Source: Sanderia malayensis (lineage: Eukaryota > Cnidaria > Scyphozoa > Semaeostomeae > Pelagiidae). From it: a stretch of 64,000 nt of DNA. Shown piece by piece: positions 25,101 to 34,600 of this stretch. The notes below the pieces were generated by a model that was not told the DNA's origin, did no database searches, and saw only the letters and a list, made by a program, of their open reading frames with translations. The position numbers and the translations under genes are program-made. Position 1 is the first letter of the stretch. Each line of letters starts with the position of its first letter. The DNA lies in assembly GCA_013076295.1 (NCBI GenBank), contig RQOL01000699.1, positions 4,836,001 through 4,900,000 of the forward strand, in the 5' to 3' direction.

Positions 25101-25894
25101 CTGAAACTGGCTCAGGAGTAATGTTATCTTTGTCAACTTTCTCGGGTCCTAAACATTGAAAAAAAGTATTGGTTTGCATGTCAAATAAAAGATCAAATAA
25201 CATATTTGAAAAAAGTAGTATTAATAATAAAAATAAAAATAATAATAATAATAATAACAACAACAACAATGACCTGATGCAACATCTGTGACATATGCAT
25301 TTGGAAACCAACCAATTTTACCATCTCTCATTCCTTCCCACCAGCCACCATCATCAGTCTAAATTATCAAAAATTAATTGCTATTTATATGACTGGCTTC
25401 TCAAAAAAGATAGTAGAGAGATGTAAATGGAGGGATCCTCATAGCAGAAGTAGAAATGTCTTGAAAGAAAACCACTCAACCCTATTGGTCTAATCAAAAC
25501 AATAGAATATGATAGGATATACCAACCTTACTGATGACAACAATGTCTCCTTTGTTAAAAGACAACTATAAAAGAATTAAATACATTCTCAATGCAAATC
25601 TTCATCATAGTCCTCCTTGACAATAAGAAATAGACATGGTGCTGTGAGAACACAGAGAGAACAAAAGATTATGAACAGTTGTTGAGGTATTACTTCATCT
25701 TCATCTTGGCCAACATATGCATAAGTTCCTTGAACAAAGTGTGCTTCATGGAGTACATCTGCCAAGCCCTGAGAATTAAAATATTGTATTTAGGATTAAA
25801 TGTTGTCAAGAAAATTGGATCAACTCCAAATGATAATCTTCAGACAAATAAAAATTGTCTTATTAAATAAAGTTTGTCATTTCACCTTTGCCAT
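13101..25894 (-). CDS. ARHGEF7: PIX-type Rac/Cdc42 GEF (ARHGEF7/ARHGEF6-like), 25 coding exons
   Basis: PIX proteins activate Rac1/Cdc42 and link PAK to GIT at adhesions. Exons: 25886-25894, 25694-25768, 25527-25565, 25274-25358, 25075-25148, 24683-24733, 24545-24588, 24313-24408, 24150-24204, 23782-23849, 23584-23662, 23370-23429, 23211-23270, 23041-23121, 22877-22939, 22694-22780, 22514-22592, 18169-18479, 17059-17190, 16761-16824, 16492-16629, 16302-16391, 13828-13951, 13678-13732, 13101-13268. They sum to 2187 nt (728 aa) with every phase matching. Domains: SH3 (residues about 10-66; DDGGWWEG, GWFPNAYV), DH (about 95-290; VSYCANHPWAAAIL, GDFMETIGAQSPGIM), PH (about 300-410), a proline region (HWSFTRLRPTPPW), GIT-binding segment (STSILEEDMMILSVIEAYC) and C-terminal coiled coil. 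No CH domain is found. The end (DTFTN) lacks the mammalian PDZ-ligand leucine. Confidence 0.95.
13425..13664. repeat. Degenerate GGTATGG-type minisatellite in a PIX intron
   Basis: About 240 bp of imperfect repeats of roughly 15-20 bp built on GGAATGGTATGGTTTAGTA, lying between PIX exons 24 and 25. The copies vary by substitutions and length. Confidence 0.8.
15430..15608 (-). CDS. ARHGEF7: Alternative 3'-terminal coding exon of PIX
   Basis: Inside the 2.35 kb intron between exons 22 and 23, a 3' splice site (tttatctag) is followed by 58 open codons and a stop. The exon begins in the phase needed after exon 22 (which ends one base into a codon). It would replace the C terminus after RQRQTMN with LEDHHANDIQTTND... 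through SSDSGEYMEKK and SCFLGCG to SKSKPMLR. Mammalian beta-PIX has splice forms that likewise swap the coiled coil for a Ser/acidic tail ending near cysteines, so this is probably a real isoform. The parallel rests on recalled mammalian sequence and layout. Confidence 0.6.
16689..16716. promoter_or_regulatory. Tandem cAMP-response-element palindromes in a PIX intron
   Basis: Two perfect 8-bp CRE palindromes (TGACGTCA), each within GTGACGTCACAG, sit 17 bp apart between PIX exons 20 and 21. Further TGACGTC/ATGACGTCA-like half and full sites occur around 18025 and 18070. In other animals CREB/ATF proteins bind such sites. That they act here is inference. Confidence 0.45.
18535..22415. repeat. 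37-bp minisatellite array of about 105 copies filling PIX intron 17
   Basis: Head-to-tail units of 37 bp (for example CCTGTAAGATAAGAAG + ATTGACAAACAGAGAGAAAAA on the + strand) run without interruption for about 3.88 kb. The copy number is span divided by unit length. Most copies are one type. A second type (CAAACAAAGAGAAGAGCC ... AAGAGG) is interspersed, and degenerate copies lie at both ends. The intron runs 18480-22513 and interrupts the PH domain. On the minus (sense) strand the unit has no stop codon in any frame, creating three overlapping open frames of 1300-1470 codons that mimic Leu/Ser/Phe-rich membrane proteins; these are not genes. Confidence 0.97.
23891..24081. mobile_element. 191-bp MITE with TACCGTATTTCCTC ends in a PIX intron
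   Basis: It starts TACCGTATTTCCTCCAAT and ends in the inverted GAGGAAATACGCTA, with internal repeats of AATAAGTG/CACTTATT type. It lies between PIX exons 9 and 10. It resembles the TACCGTA...-ended family found several times in the channel gene. Confidence 0.75.
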
Positions 25895-27484
25895 GGTTAA
25901 AATTGGTTAAGTGAATTTCTCCACCCAAGAATCAGTTTTTTACATGCAGGAAGGTTTTAACATAGGTGGGCGACGTATGACTTTATATAGTAAAACTGAA
26001 AGAAAAACAAATTCCAGATTACGTCGCGGAAGTGCAAAAACCATAGGAAGGCAAAAATAAACAAGTAAAATATAATTTTATATATCTGACTTGACATTTA
26101 TAGCTTCCTTATAAAAATTATCTTTCAAAAGCATTGGCAGCAAACTATAACAATATAAAAAAGGTCGAGAAAATAAAATTTTGGCAACACCCATCAAAAA
26201 AAAAGTTTCTGCATCTTAAAAGCGCTTCTCTGACCCGATAAAAGGAAATCAAACAACTTGGTAACTTTCTTGCATAAAAAGGGGCTTATACATTGCTTCA
26301 GCTGTTTATATAGTAAATTCCATCAGAGTATAGGAGCACCAATATTAAATTATGAAATGAACTTACATGTTTTTCACTCCGCAGTTCCTTTAACAGCATG
26401 TACTTTACAGCTGCTCTATATCATGAAAGGCTAGGCCCGTTGGCACTGACTCGTAAATACACACAAGCAATGTTGATTATTCGAAGCCAGACAGGTTTGA
26501 ATACACTTTCTGTCGCTTTATTATTTCATTTTCTATCTCTTCGATATATTTGCATTGCATTTGGTCAATAAAGTTTCTGCATTTTTATACATTAATTTTT
26601 AATAAGGATTGTCAGAGGCAAAAACATTTTGTTCAACATGGTTGCTTGGCTTGGCTTCCTCCTTGTCATGCATGCAGCTGTTGATAATTAACCAATCAGT
26701 TGATAGCATGACCCAACCAATTATAATCAAACGTTGGGTATTAAAAACGTGGGAGAGAGTAAGTTTCATGCTCACCCTTTCTTTTCTTTTCTTTTCTTTT
26801 CTACATTGCATCTTTATTTCATCTTGTTGAATTTCTGAAATATCGAACAAGTAAAACAACAATCTGTTCATTGATATTATTCAATATCCATGTCCTTCCA
26901 AACTCTTTAATTTTAGGGTGGCACTTATCAGAGGAGGCGGTTTGAAGTTTGGCGATGATATTATTTTTTGACACACTTACACTTGTCCATGGGATTTCAA
27001 TGATTCCGCCTAAAAACTATCGTGACCGCTTGAAAGACAGAAACTCCTTGGTACACCAAGGAATCTTGGAAGTTCTCGGTGCAGCAGCTCGCTTAGTTTC
27101 GGCTCAGCTCTATCTTTATAACACGCACGAGACTTGAACAACGGAATGGTGCATGTCGGCAAAAAATAAAAGTTTATCTTTATTTTATGTTGGCGCAAAA
27201 AGACTTTTAAATTTTCATGATATTTTGTCTTGATGGCAGACACGTTTACCATGGGGCCATAAATTTGAACTAATCCAGAAGTGGCTACGCCTGGAAAAAT
27301 CTACCGAAAACCTGGTATGCACTCTTTTGGGAGCTCGAAGAAGGCAAAACTAAAATGAAGAACAATATTCAATACTGGTAGCAAATTTGAAAAATGTTTC
27401 TCAAAATCAATTAATAATCAATATAATTATATTTATCAAGTAGAGTTACAACAGATATAAATTACCATAGAATGTGGTTAGAGT
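25895..27484. other. Spacer between PIX and VPS41 (PIX 5' region, VPS41 3' UTR)
   Basis: Apart from the candidate alternative exon, no gene is seen. There is a TTTTC pentanucleotide run at about 26775-26800. A minus-strand AATAAA at about 27177-27183 may end VPS41. Promoter elements for PIX are presumably within 25.9-26.6 kb but cannot be pinpointed. Confidence 0.4.
26367..26399 (-). CDS. ARHGEF7: Candidate alternative first coding exon of PIX
   Basis: An 11-codon frame, MLLKELRSEKH, ends in a consensus donor (CAT then GTAAGT) in phase 0. This is exactly the phase needed to join PIX exon 2 (GLADVLHEAH). It would replace the three-residue start MAK at 25886-25894, whose donor (GTGAAA) is weaker. 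The reading frame upstream remains open for a few codons (RAAVKY) and then stops, so translation would begin at this Met. Transcript data would be needed to confirm it. Confidence 0.45.
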
Positions 27485-30070
27485 TTAACGACGAGCTGAA
27501 ACTCTTGTAACTTTGCTTCTTCTTGTACTTGCTGAACAATTTAAACAAAATGGTTCATCGCCAAATTGCGGCAGACATTCTTCGTGATAATAATGTTGAC
27601 AGAAAAAAATAATAGCGGCAGCAGCCTGTCTTGTATCTTCAACGACAATACTTCCATGACATCCTTCGCATTTCGCATCATCACTGACGCAATACCCCTT
27701 GGTCTGCAATTTCAATTGCTTCTGCATAATATCAATACTGTCTTTGTCCAAAATCTTCTTACATCCCTCGTGCAATGCAACTTGTAGATTATAATCTTGC
27801 AATATTTTAACAAGAGAATCTCGCAGCCCAGGTATCTCCAATTGCGGTTTGATATCTTTGATTAACAGGATTGGATCAATGCATGTTCCAATGTTCAATA
27901 AGAGTTCAGTGACAAATTTTGGTTTATCAAGAGACAGAGTGATCAAATCCTGCCATAATTCGTCATCATTCTGCTCTTTTGCAAACTCAATTGCTTTGCC
28001 AATATCTTTTTCTCTGTCGATGATCATTGACAATGCTTTTTTATTATTCCCCATACGTCCCAGAAGGAACACCATCTCAGAAATGAAATCTTGCTCTTCG
28101 CAAACCTTGAATGCTTTTTCAAGAGCATAATGTATGCTGCTTTTGAGGAATGGCAATAACTTTGGCCGATCAAACTCAGCGTATAATTCAACTTGAAGCT
28201 CATGGAAATCTTGTCCTGCTTGCGAATCTTTAATGCACAATGCATCAAGATATGAATGCAATAACTTTCTATGCTTCATTAATTGCTTCACCACATGATT
28301 GACATTTATAATCTCAATATTATCAATCATCATCTTTATTGCTTTCTTTTCCTCAATCTCCATCAACTTCACGATTTTATCTTTGACAAACTCCACCAGA
28401 TTGTGCTTGTAGATCATTTCAAAAACTCCGCTGTGACCCAATTTGAGGTAGATTGCAAGACCTTTGTCATACCTCTTCTCTTGTGCATACAGAGTGCCCA
28501 ATGTTTGCAACAAGACAGAATTGTTTGGCTCTTCTTTCAACTTCAGTTGCAAAACATAAATGATTGTTTCACTTTTATAAAGATTGCTTGGCCATTCTTG
28601 AATCAACTTCTGAAATCCCTCCACATCTGTGTGCAAGTATTCATTCAAAATCATCTCATAAATTGCATTATTTAATCTTGGTTTTTCATAAGGGATCAAT
28701 GGAGTGATTGCTCTCAACTGCTTGTGCTTTGCGAATCTGTACACCTCTTCTTCCCATAATTCTTTGCTGTCCCCAAGAATCTTGCAGCACATGGAAGCTG
28801 CCTCTTTGTACTTCCTTGATTCGATCAGGCAGTTCAAATATGCTTTTCCAATATCAAGAACATTGTGAATACGAAGTAGGTGCTGATGTTTCACAGCTTC
28901 ATCAAGTGCTTCTTCAAAGTAATCTCTTTCCATCAGCCATGCGATATGATCATCCATATCTCTAGGTCTTGCTAAAACTATATCCTTTGGGCTCACAATG
29001 TAGAATAAACTCTCTTCCTCAACATGTTCAATAAAATAATTATTACATTGATATTCTTCAAAGCCTCTGATTGACAAAGCATCTCTTGATGATTCGATGT
29101 AGCTTTGAAATCCCTGGGGGCTAAGTATCAGCAATTGAGGTCGCAATGCGTGACCCTTTGTTGGGAATAAGCTTTCTCCTTTGTTTACAAAATAGGATAG
29201 TACAACCAACTCTTGCCCCAATGGTGCTATTCCACTTGCATAGAAATCAGTTTGAAATACATTTGTCAATGCAACGTAAAGTGGAGGAAGCTCTCTTGCT
29301 TGTGCTCTTAGCATTGGATCATCTAATTGGCGTTGTTTAATAACACCAATTTGAATGCAGTTGGCCCAAGCAATCAAAAGTGTCTTGTCGTCTTTCCAGC
29401 ACAAATTGCATCGAAATAGATCGCCCCTTGGACTTGCTGGATGCTTCTCTACATGTGCAATTCTTGTTTTTCTATGCATGTCATAAACTTCAACACCTTC
29501 TGAGTCAGCCCATGCCAGGAGATTTCCCTTCCATTTCATTGTCCTTATGAACCCTTCTCCGGTGAACAAAATTGTACTTTTATTTCTAAGAAAGAATCCT
29601 TTCTCGTAAAGAAGCAACTTCTCACCAACCCCAATCACATATTGCCTGTTTCCTTTTCTTCCATACTCTGGGTGCAAAGCAATGGCTTTAATTGGACAAT
29701 CAAACATTTGTTGAATGTTATTTTCAGTTGAATACAAACCATTTATCACAACTCTGCCATCTTCTGAGCAACTGGCAACATATTCTCCGTGAACATCAAT
29801 GCTTATTTGATTAACAGTCGTAGTATGCGATGGAAATTCTTTGCTTCTGATATTATTACCTTGGTGGTCCAGAACATGGACAACACCCCAATGTGTCCCA
29901 AGTGCCAAAAACTTCTGATGGACCGCCATACAGCTAGCAGCATCTTGTGTTAGGATTTCTTGTATATTATTGCCAACACGCTCGTACTTTAACTTTGGTT
30001 CTTCATCATCATCATCTTCTTCATCGTCGTCTTCGTAATTATCTTGCGTATCGTCATTTAATTCGCTCAT
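27485..30070 (-). CDS. VPS41: VPS41, HOPS/AP-3 vesicle-tethering subunit, single exon
   Basis: VPS41 is the Rab7-linked subunit of the HOPS complex that tethers late endosomes and lysosomes and supports AP-3 traffic. The 861-codon frame is uninterrupted (human about 854). An acidic N terminus is followed by a beta-propeller (roughly residues 25-390; VASCSEDGRVVING), a clathrin-repeat/TPR alpha-solenoid (about 400-780; EALDEAVKHQHLLRIHN) and a C-terminal RING-H2-like finger (CEGC, then CQHYYHEECLP, then CLNC, about 785-840). I take the ATG at 30070 (MSELNDD) because the frame extending further upstream opens with TTG. All other cellular genes in this window are heavily split, so the lack of introns is notable. 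Nothing in the frame suggests decay. Confidence 0.96.
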   Translation of the reverse strand: MSELNDDTQDNYEDDDEEDDDDEEPKLKYERVGNNIQEILTQDAASCMAVHQKFLALGTHWGVVHVLDHQGNNIRSKEFPSHTTTVNQISIDVHGEYVASCSEDGRVVINGLYSTENNIQQMFDCPIKAIALHPEYGRKGNRQYVIGVGEKLLLYEKGFFLRNKSTILFTGEGFIRTMKWKGNLLAWADSEGVEVYDMHRKTRIAHVEKHPASPRGDLFRCNLCWKDDKTLLIAWANCIQIGVIKQRQLDDPMLRAQARELPPLYVALTNVFQTDFYASGIAPLGQELVVLSYFVNKGESLFPTKGHALRPQLLILSPQGFQSYIESSRDALSIRGFEEYQCNNYFIEHVEEESLFYIVSPKDIVLARPRDMDDHIAWLMERDYFEEALDEAVKHQHLLRIHNVLDIGKAYLNCLIESRKYKEAASMCCKILGDSKELWEEEVYRFAKHKQLRAITPLIPYEKPRLNNAIYEMILNEYLHTDVEGFQKLIQEWPSNLYKSETIIYVLQLKLKEEPNNSVLLQTLGTLYAQEKRYDKGLAIYLKLGHSGVFEMIYKHNLVEFVKDKIVKLMEIEEKKAIKMMIDNIEIINVNHVVKQLMKHRKLLHSYLDALCIKDSQAGQDFHELQVELYAEFDRPKLLPFLKSSIHYALEKAFKVCEEQDFISEMVFLLGRMGNNKKALSMIIDREKDIGKAIEFAKEQNDDELWQDLITLSLDKPKFVTELLLNIGTCIDPILLIKDIKPQLEIPGLRDSLVKILQDYNLQVALHEGCKKILDKDSIDIMQKQLKLQTKGYCVSDDAKCEGCHGSIVVEDTRQAAAAIIFFCQHYYHEECLPQFGDEPFCLNCSASTRRSKVTRVSARR

Positions 30071-30311
30071 TGCAATCAGAACCTTCAAGCTCAACTTCCT
30101 GCTATTTCAATTATCTTCTCGACAAAATCAAAACCTTTCTCCCCTCTTTCCTATCCTCCTTAATCACTTCTGAGCCTACGTCATGTGTACACTTGCGCAG
30201 TTGGCAGACCAATGTTTCTACGCATGTAGTCCACCTTTAGGGAGCAAAGTCCCGAAACATAATTCTGGCAGCCATCCTCGTGGATATTGAATCCCCATGC
30301 ATAAAACAGAA

Positions 30312-30764
30312 TACCGTAACCCTTCGATTACGCCTCACCCTCGAATAAGCTCCCACCTTAAATTTTTTTGCAAAATAAGCCCCCACCACCCTGGAATAAG
30401 CCCCGTCGGGGATTTTTTGATTCTAGCAGAAATCGAATAACTGGATGAAATGTGATCATAAGTTTACAGGCTGACTTTTGGAAAACATTTGATAAGACTT
30501 GATAACCTTATTTAAAAATTTTTAGATTGTTTTTTATTTCAGTAAATTCATTAATTCTATTTTTGCTTCTATTTATAATTCTAATTCGTTTTTTCAACAT
30601 TGGTTGGACATAGATATTTGCCATGAAAACAGTATATCTTACTGACAATTTTTGGTTATACATAAGCCCTCCCCTCCAATATGCCCCCTCCCTCTCGAAA
30701 AAACCCCCCCTAAAATATTTTTTGCGAAATAAACCCCCGGGGGCTTAATCAAGGATTTACCGTA
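30312..30764. mobile_element. TACCGTA-ended MITE between VPS41 and the channel gene
   Basis: About 450 bp beginning TACCGTAACCCTTCGATTA and ending GGATTTACCGTA, with repeated CGAATAAGCCCCC motifs near the left end and their complements near the right. It is a diverged member of the family at 33229, 35205 and 35972. No coding capacity. Confidence 0.7.
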
Positions 30765-31683
30765 TGCCGCAAAACACCATACACCTCAATGACATTCTAT
30801 GTAGGACTGCCATATTAGCTTTTTCTAAGCCAAATTCCACGAATTTGGCATTTTCAAAAAGTGCTTCGCATATAAAATAAACATTGATTTGGCTTGAAGC
30901 TGGCTTAATTTGGCTTTTTCTGGAAAGGGAGGCTCGATAATAAAATTATTAAAGCCATGTGCATTCTTTGTATTCTAAACAATCATGTGACACTTTATTT
31001 TTTGGGTTTTGAATCCATAACATAATAAAATAGTGTTTTCTGCTTTCTGTCCGCATGAATAAACTTTATTTCTAATGAGAACAAACTAATATCGAACAAT
31101 AACAAAGATTTCAATCTCAGGCGAATTTATATTCATCAGAGTTTCTCAAATAATGAAATTCAAGTACTTTTACTAAACCCCTAAATATTGTTTTCAAGGG
31201 ATTGTAGTTTATTGCCTTGTTTGTATTAACTTGAATGAAAATGGCAGGAAACCTCTCTATCAACGGGTGGCAAGTCGGAAGATGAGAATTTAATTTTGGC
31301 AATTACCAACTTTAGGTTTGCTATGGAAAGAGAATTTTCCAGTCAGCTGCTAATTTCATCTCAATTCATAATTTATTTATTTGCTCCACATCTGTAATTA
31401 AGAAAAAACGCTTGGAAGTAAACATGTGTTTCCTCGCTTCCAAGAGATTTGTAGAGAGAGAACATTACAAGCAGACTTTCAAGTAATTGAAGCACCAAGT
31501 CCTTTGTGATATTAATTCATTGCTTGCCATTCTTGAGTAATTGCTTTTCAGTGGATATCTTATAAGGCATTTCTGTCACACGTAATTGTCATAACCATGT
31601 CTTGACCTTACTTTTTGCAAACAAGCAGCGAAGCTAGGCCAATTTTTGCCACTTCCAGTGCAATTGAAAGCAAGCATTCAACC
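30765..31683. other. Upstream region of the channel gene
   Basis: No gene is recognised. VPS41 and the channel gene are divergently transcribed, with their start codons about 1.6 kb apart. The proximal promoter of the channel gene cannot be defined by eye. Confidence 0.35.
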
Positions 31684-34600
31684 ATGCACGTACCAAGCAG
31701 ATACAAGCTCGTAGCTTCAGTGGCTCTTTATCTGTCATGTTGCATTGTCACTACAGTTTGCAACAAAAGTAGCCAGATGTGTGCCTACTACAGGAAATGT
31801 GCAGTTCGACACGAAATCCACAACGAGACTCATGCGCTGTTAAAATTCACTACATGCAGCAGTGTAATTAATTATCATTGCATATGCCAGGAAACAATTC
31901 ATGTTTTATTCACGGAATTCCCGCCTTACATTTACACGGAACCAGAGACGAAGAAAGTTGTCGGCCTTATTCCCGGTAAGTCATCCACTTTAAGTAGGCA
32001 TCAGTTTTTGCACAGTTTGTGTGAGTCTTGTTGTGCATTTTGTCATTCTTTACTGTCATTCTTTGCTCTCATTCTTTACTCTCGTTCTTTGCTCATTTCA
32101 CTATTTTCTTTGCCTCTGTGCTTTCACATCTCTCTTCCTATAAATCTTATTTATGGCATGCATGTTCTCTTGTATCTTTCTTCCTACATATGGCTCTATG
32201 AAGAGCATGTCCTCATGTCAATCTGTTGTTTATAATGAACAGGGATCCTCCATGAAGCTCTTTATTCCTGCTGTATCAACTGCTCCAAAATCAACTACAA
32301 CTTGACGTTTAATACCTTTGCTGCTCTCCTAGCACAAGCCCGTGCTGCAACTATTATAACCCCCATCGTGTCCTTCACTGGTTCCAAGTCGTTCCTTGAC
32401 AGTGCCTTCATCGAATTGCTTTCTACACGAGGCGTCGCTTACGTCACCACGAAAGAGACGAATTTGGATAATTTTGTTAAATTTGGCTTTTCAATCTTAT
32501 CAAACTGGCCCCTTTTTTTCATCTCGGTTCTTTTTGCCTTGAATGCTGGCATTATGATCTGGCTGTTGGTGAGTGAATTTCTATCAGTTGTCACAGAGTG
32601 CTCCAGCCATTTATCAAACGTTTCCAACTCAAACGCCTTTTTTAAATAAACGCCTGTAGAACCATAGCAAATAATTATGATAATTATCATGGTTAATTAT
32701 ATTGAGATGTAACTATGTACCTTCTCTTCTGGAATAAGCCCTCATTTCATTTTCGGCTGTAAAACGTATTCCCGTTCCGTCAATAGCTAAATTTTTAATT
32801 CAATCCTCTTTGCAATGCCTACGGTGCTGTATTCATTACAAAGTTGAAAGTGTGCTGTAAGAGCCTTGTGACAATTGCTTTTCAATTTCTTTTCAAAAGG
32901 ATTCTTGCTATAATGAAGATGAATTCCCATTGTCGTTTCATAAAGGTGTAATAGAAGGGCTTTGGTGGGCCTATGTGACTATGACAACTGTTGGGTATGT
33001 AGAGCTCTTGTCTTATTTTCTGTGAAACAGACTTGCGGAGATTTAGGACTAAATACGAGAGAATGTTACATCATAGCAACTGATATTGAAACATATGCGA
33101 TGCGTGAAAACAATGAAGCTTCATTTGATTTTTAAAAGCCGATTGTTCAAATCTTCTTTTACCCGCTTGAGGCTACTATGTTTACTATCGAATGGTCCCT
33201 TCACGATTAAAACAACCGCACGCAACCATACCATAATTCCTCGAATAAGCCCCCGGGGCTTATTTGCAAAAACGAAGTTTTAGCTGGATAATTGTTCAGT
33301 GTTAAGGAAAATAAAAGCTATACGATGCAGCCAATCGATGAAGTTATTAGCTTAAACTTGCTGCTATTTGGAATGCAATCACTGAACAACTTTAATGCTT
33401 GGAAACTTGGACTCAATACCCTTGCAAATGATTATCAGGATGGGGGCTTATTCGGGGGGGAGAGCTTATTCGAAGGTGGGGGCTTATTCAAGGATTTACG
33501 GTAACCGTTTTCAGCTTCAGCTGGCGGATTGATTGATTATTATAACTTGTATTATTTAAAATTACTAGGTATGGAGACAAAACTCCGAAGTCGTTGCCAG
33601 CCAGATTAGTGTCGATTGTGTTTATATTTGCTGGAGTTGCTTTCTCTGCGATCTTTACAGCATCTTTGACCACTGGAATGACCAGATCCTTGAATCCGGA
33701 AACAGTGAGCCTTGATGGCAAAACGGTATGATCAAAGATTTAGCATTGGCATAGGAAGCAGATGAAAGGGATATGGGGTGGTGTGACACCCCCAAAGTTT
33801 TTAAAACCCTGGTCCCAGTTGCTATTTTTAGTGATAAAGTCGGTCCCGATCCAGCTGTGGGCTTTCACTGTTTCTTGTTTTTAATAGTGTTAAGCCGAGT
33901 TGTACCTTAGGTTGTACAATTTGGAAAACTTTATTATTCATCTAAAAAAGGGTCCCTTGTGGAAACAACTCGGTCTTTTAATCGCACACCCCCCTGAACA
34001 AATTTTGGATTTGCGCCCCTGATAGCGTAATTGCTAAGGATCTTAAGCTATATTAGACCCAGATCTTAGACCCAGGCCCTGGTTTATGTGCCCATTTTTG
34101 AAATCAACTGCTATCTATTCTGTAAATTTTATTTTACTTTCCTCTCATGAAGATTGGAGTCATCAATCACACTCGTTATGAATTTCAAATTGCCATGAGA
34201 GAAGGTGCCAATGTAAAAGGTATTTATTGCTATCAGTATTATTACATTGATAACACAAGGCAGTTTTAGTTAAGCTTTATATATTTGTGTGAGCAAACAG
34301 TAAGTGTTTTTGCTTATAACAAACAAACGTGGATGTTTGAAAAATAAAGTAATAAATTTTATTACTCTTCAATGTATGATAAGATAGATCTTCATTTTGA
34401 GTTTTTTACCCGATAGTTTTCATGAATTACCATAGTTTGAAAGCTGCATTAAAAACAAAGTTGGTTGAAGGTAAGACAAATTTTACTTTTCCTTAATTTT
34501 CAAACAGGGCCCTTATTGATAATAATACTTGTGACAAGGTTTACCCTGTATAAATATTTCTATTATTATTATTAGTAGTAGTAGTATCTGTGTATTAGAT

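Noticed and set aside
24934..25311. Leu-rich membrane peptide on the minus strand near the SH3 exons
   Set aside because: The Leu run comes from an (AAT/AAC)n simple repeat in an intron, and the rest is PIX exon 5 in a wrong frame.
27566..29340. Several + strand frames of 60-130 codons
   Set aside because: They are antisense shadows of the VPS41 coding exon.
30071..30094. Upstream start extending VPS41 by eight codons
   Set aside because: The first codon of that extension is TTG. The first ATG in frame is at 30070 and gives the expected acidic N terminus.
33292..33504. Small + strand gene in channel intron 3
   Set aside because: The frame is the body of a MITE, and the same sequence recurs inverted at 35988-36182.
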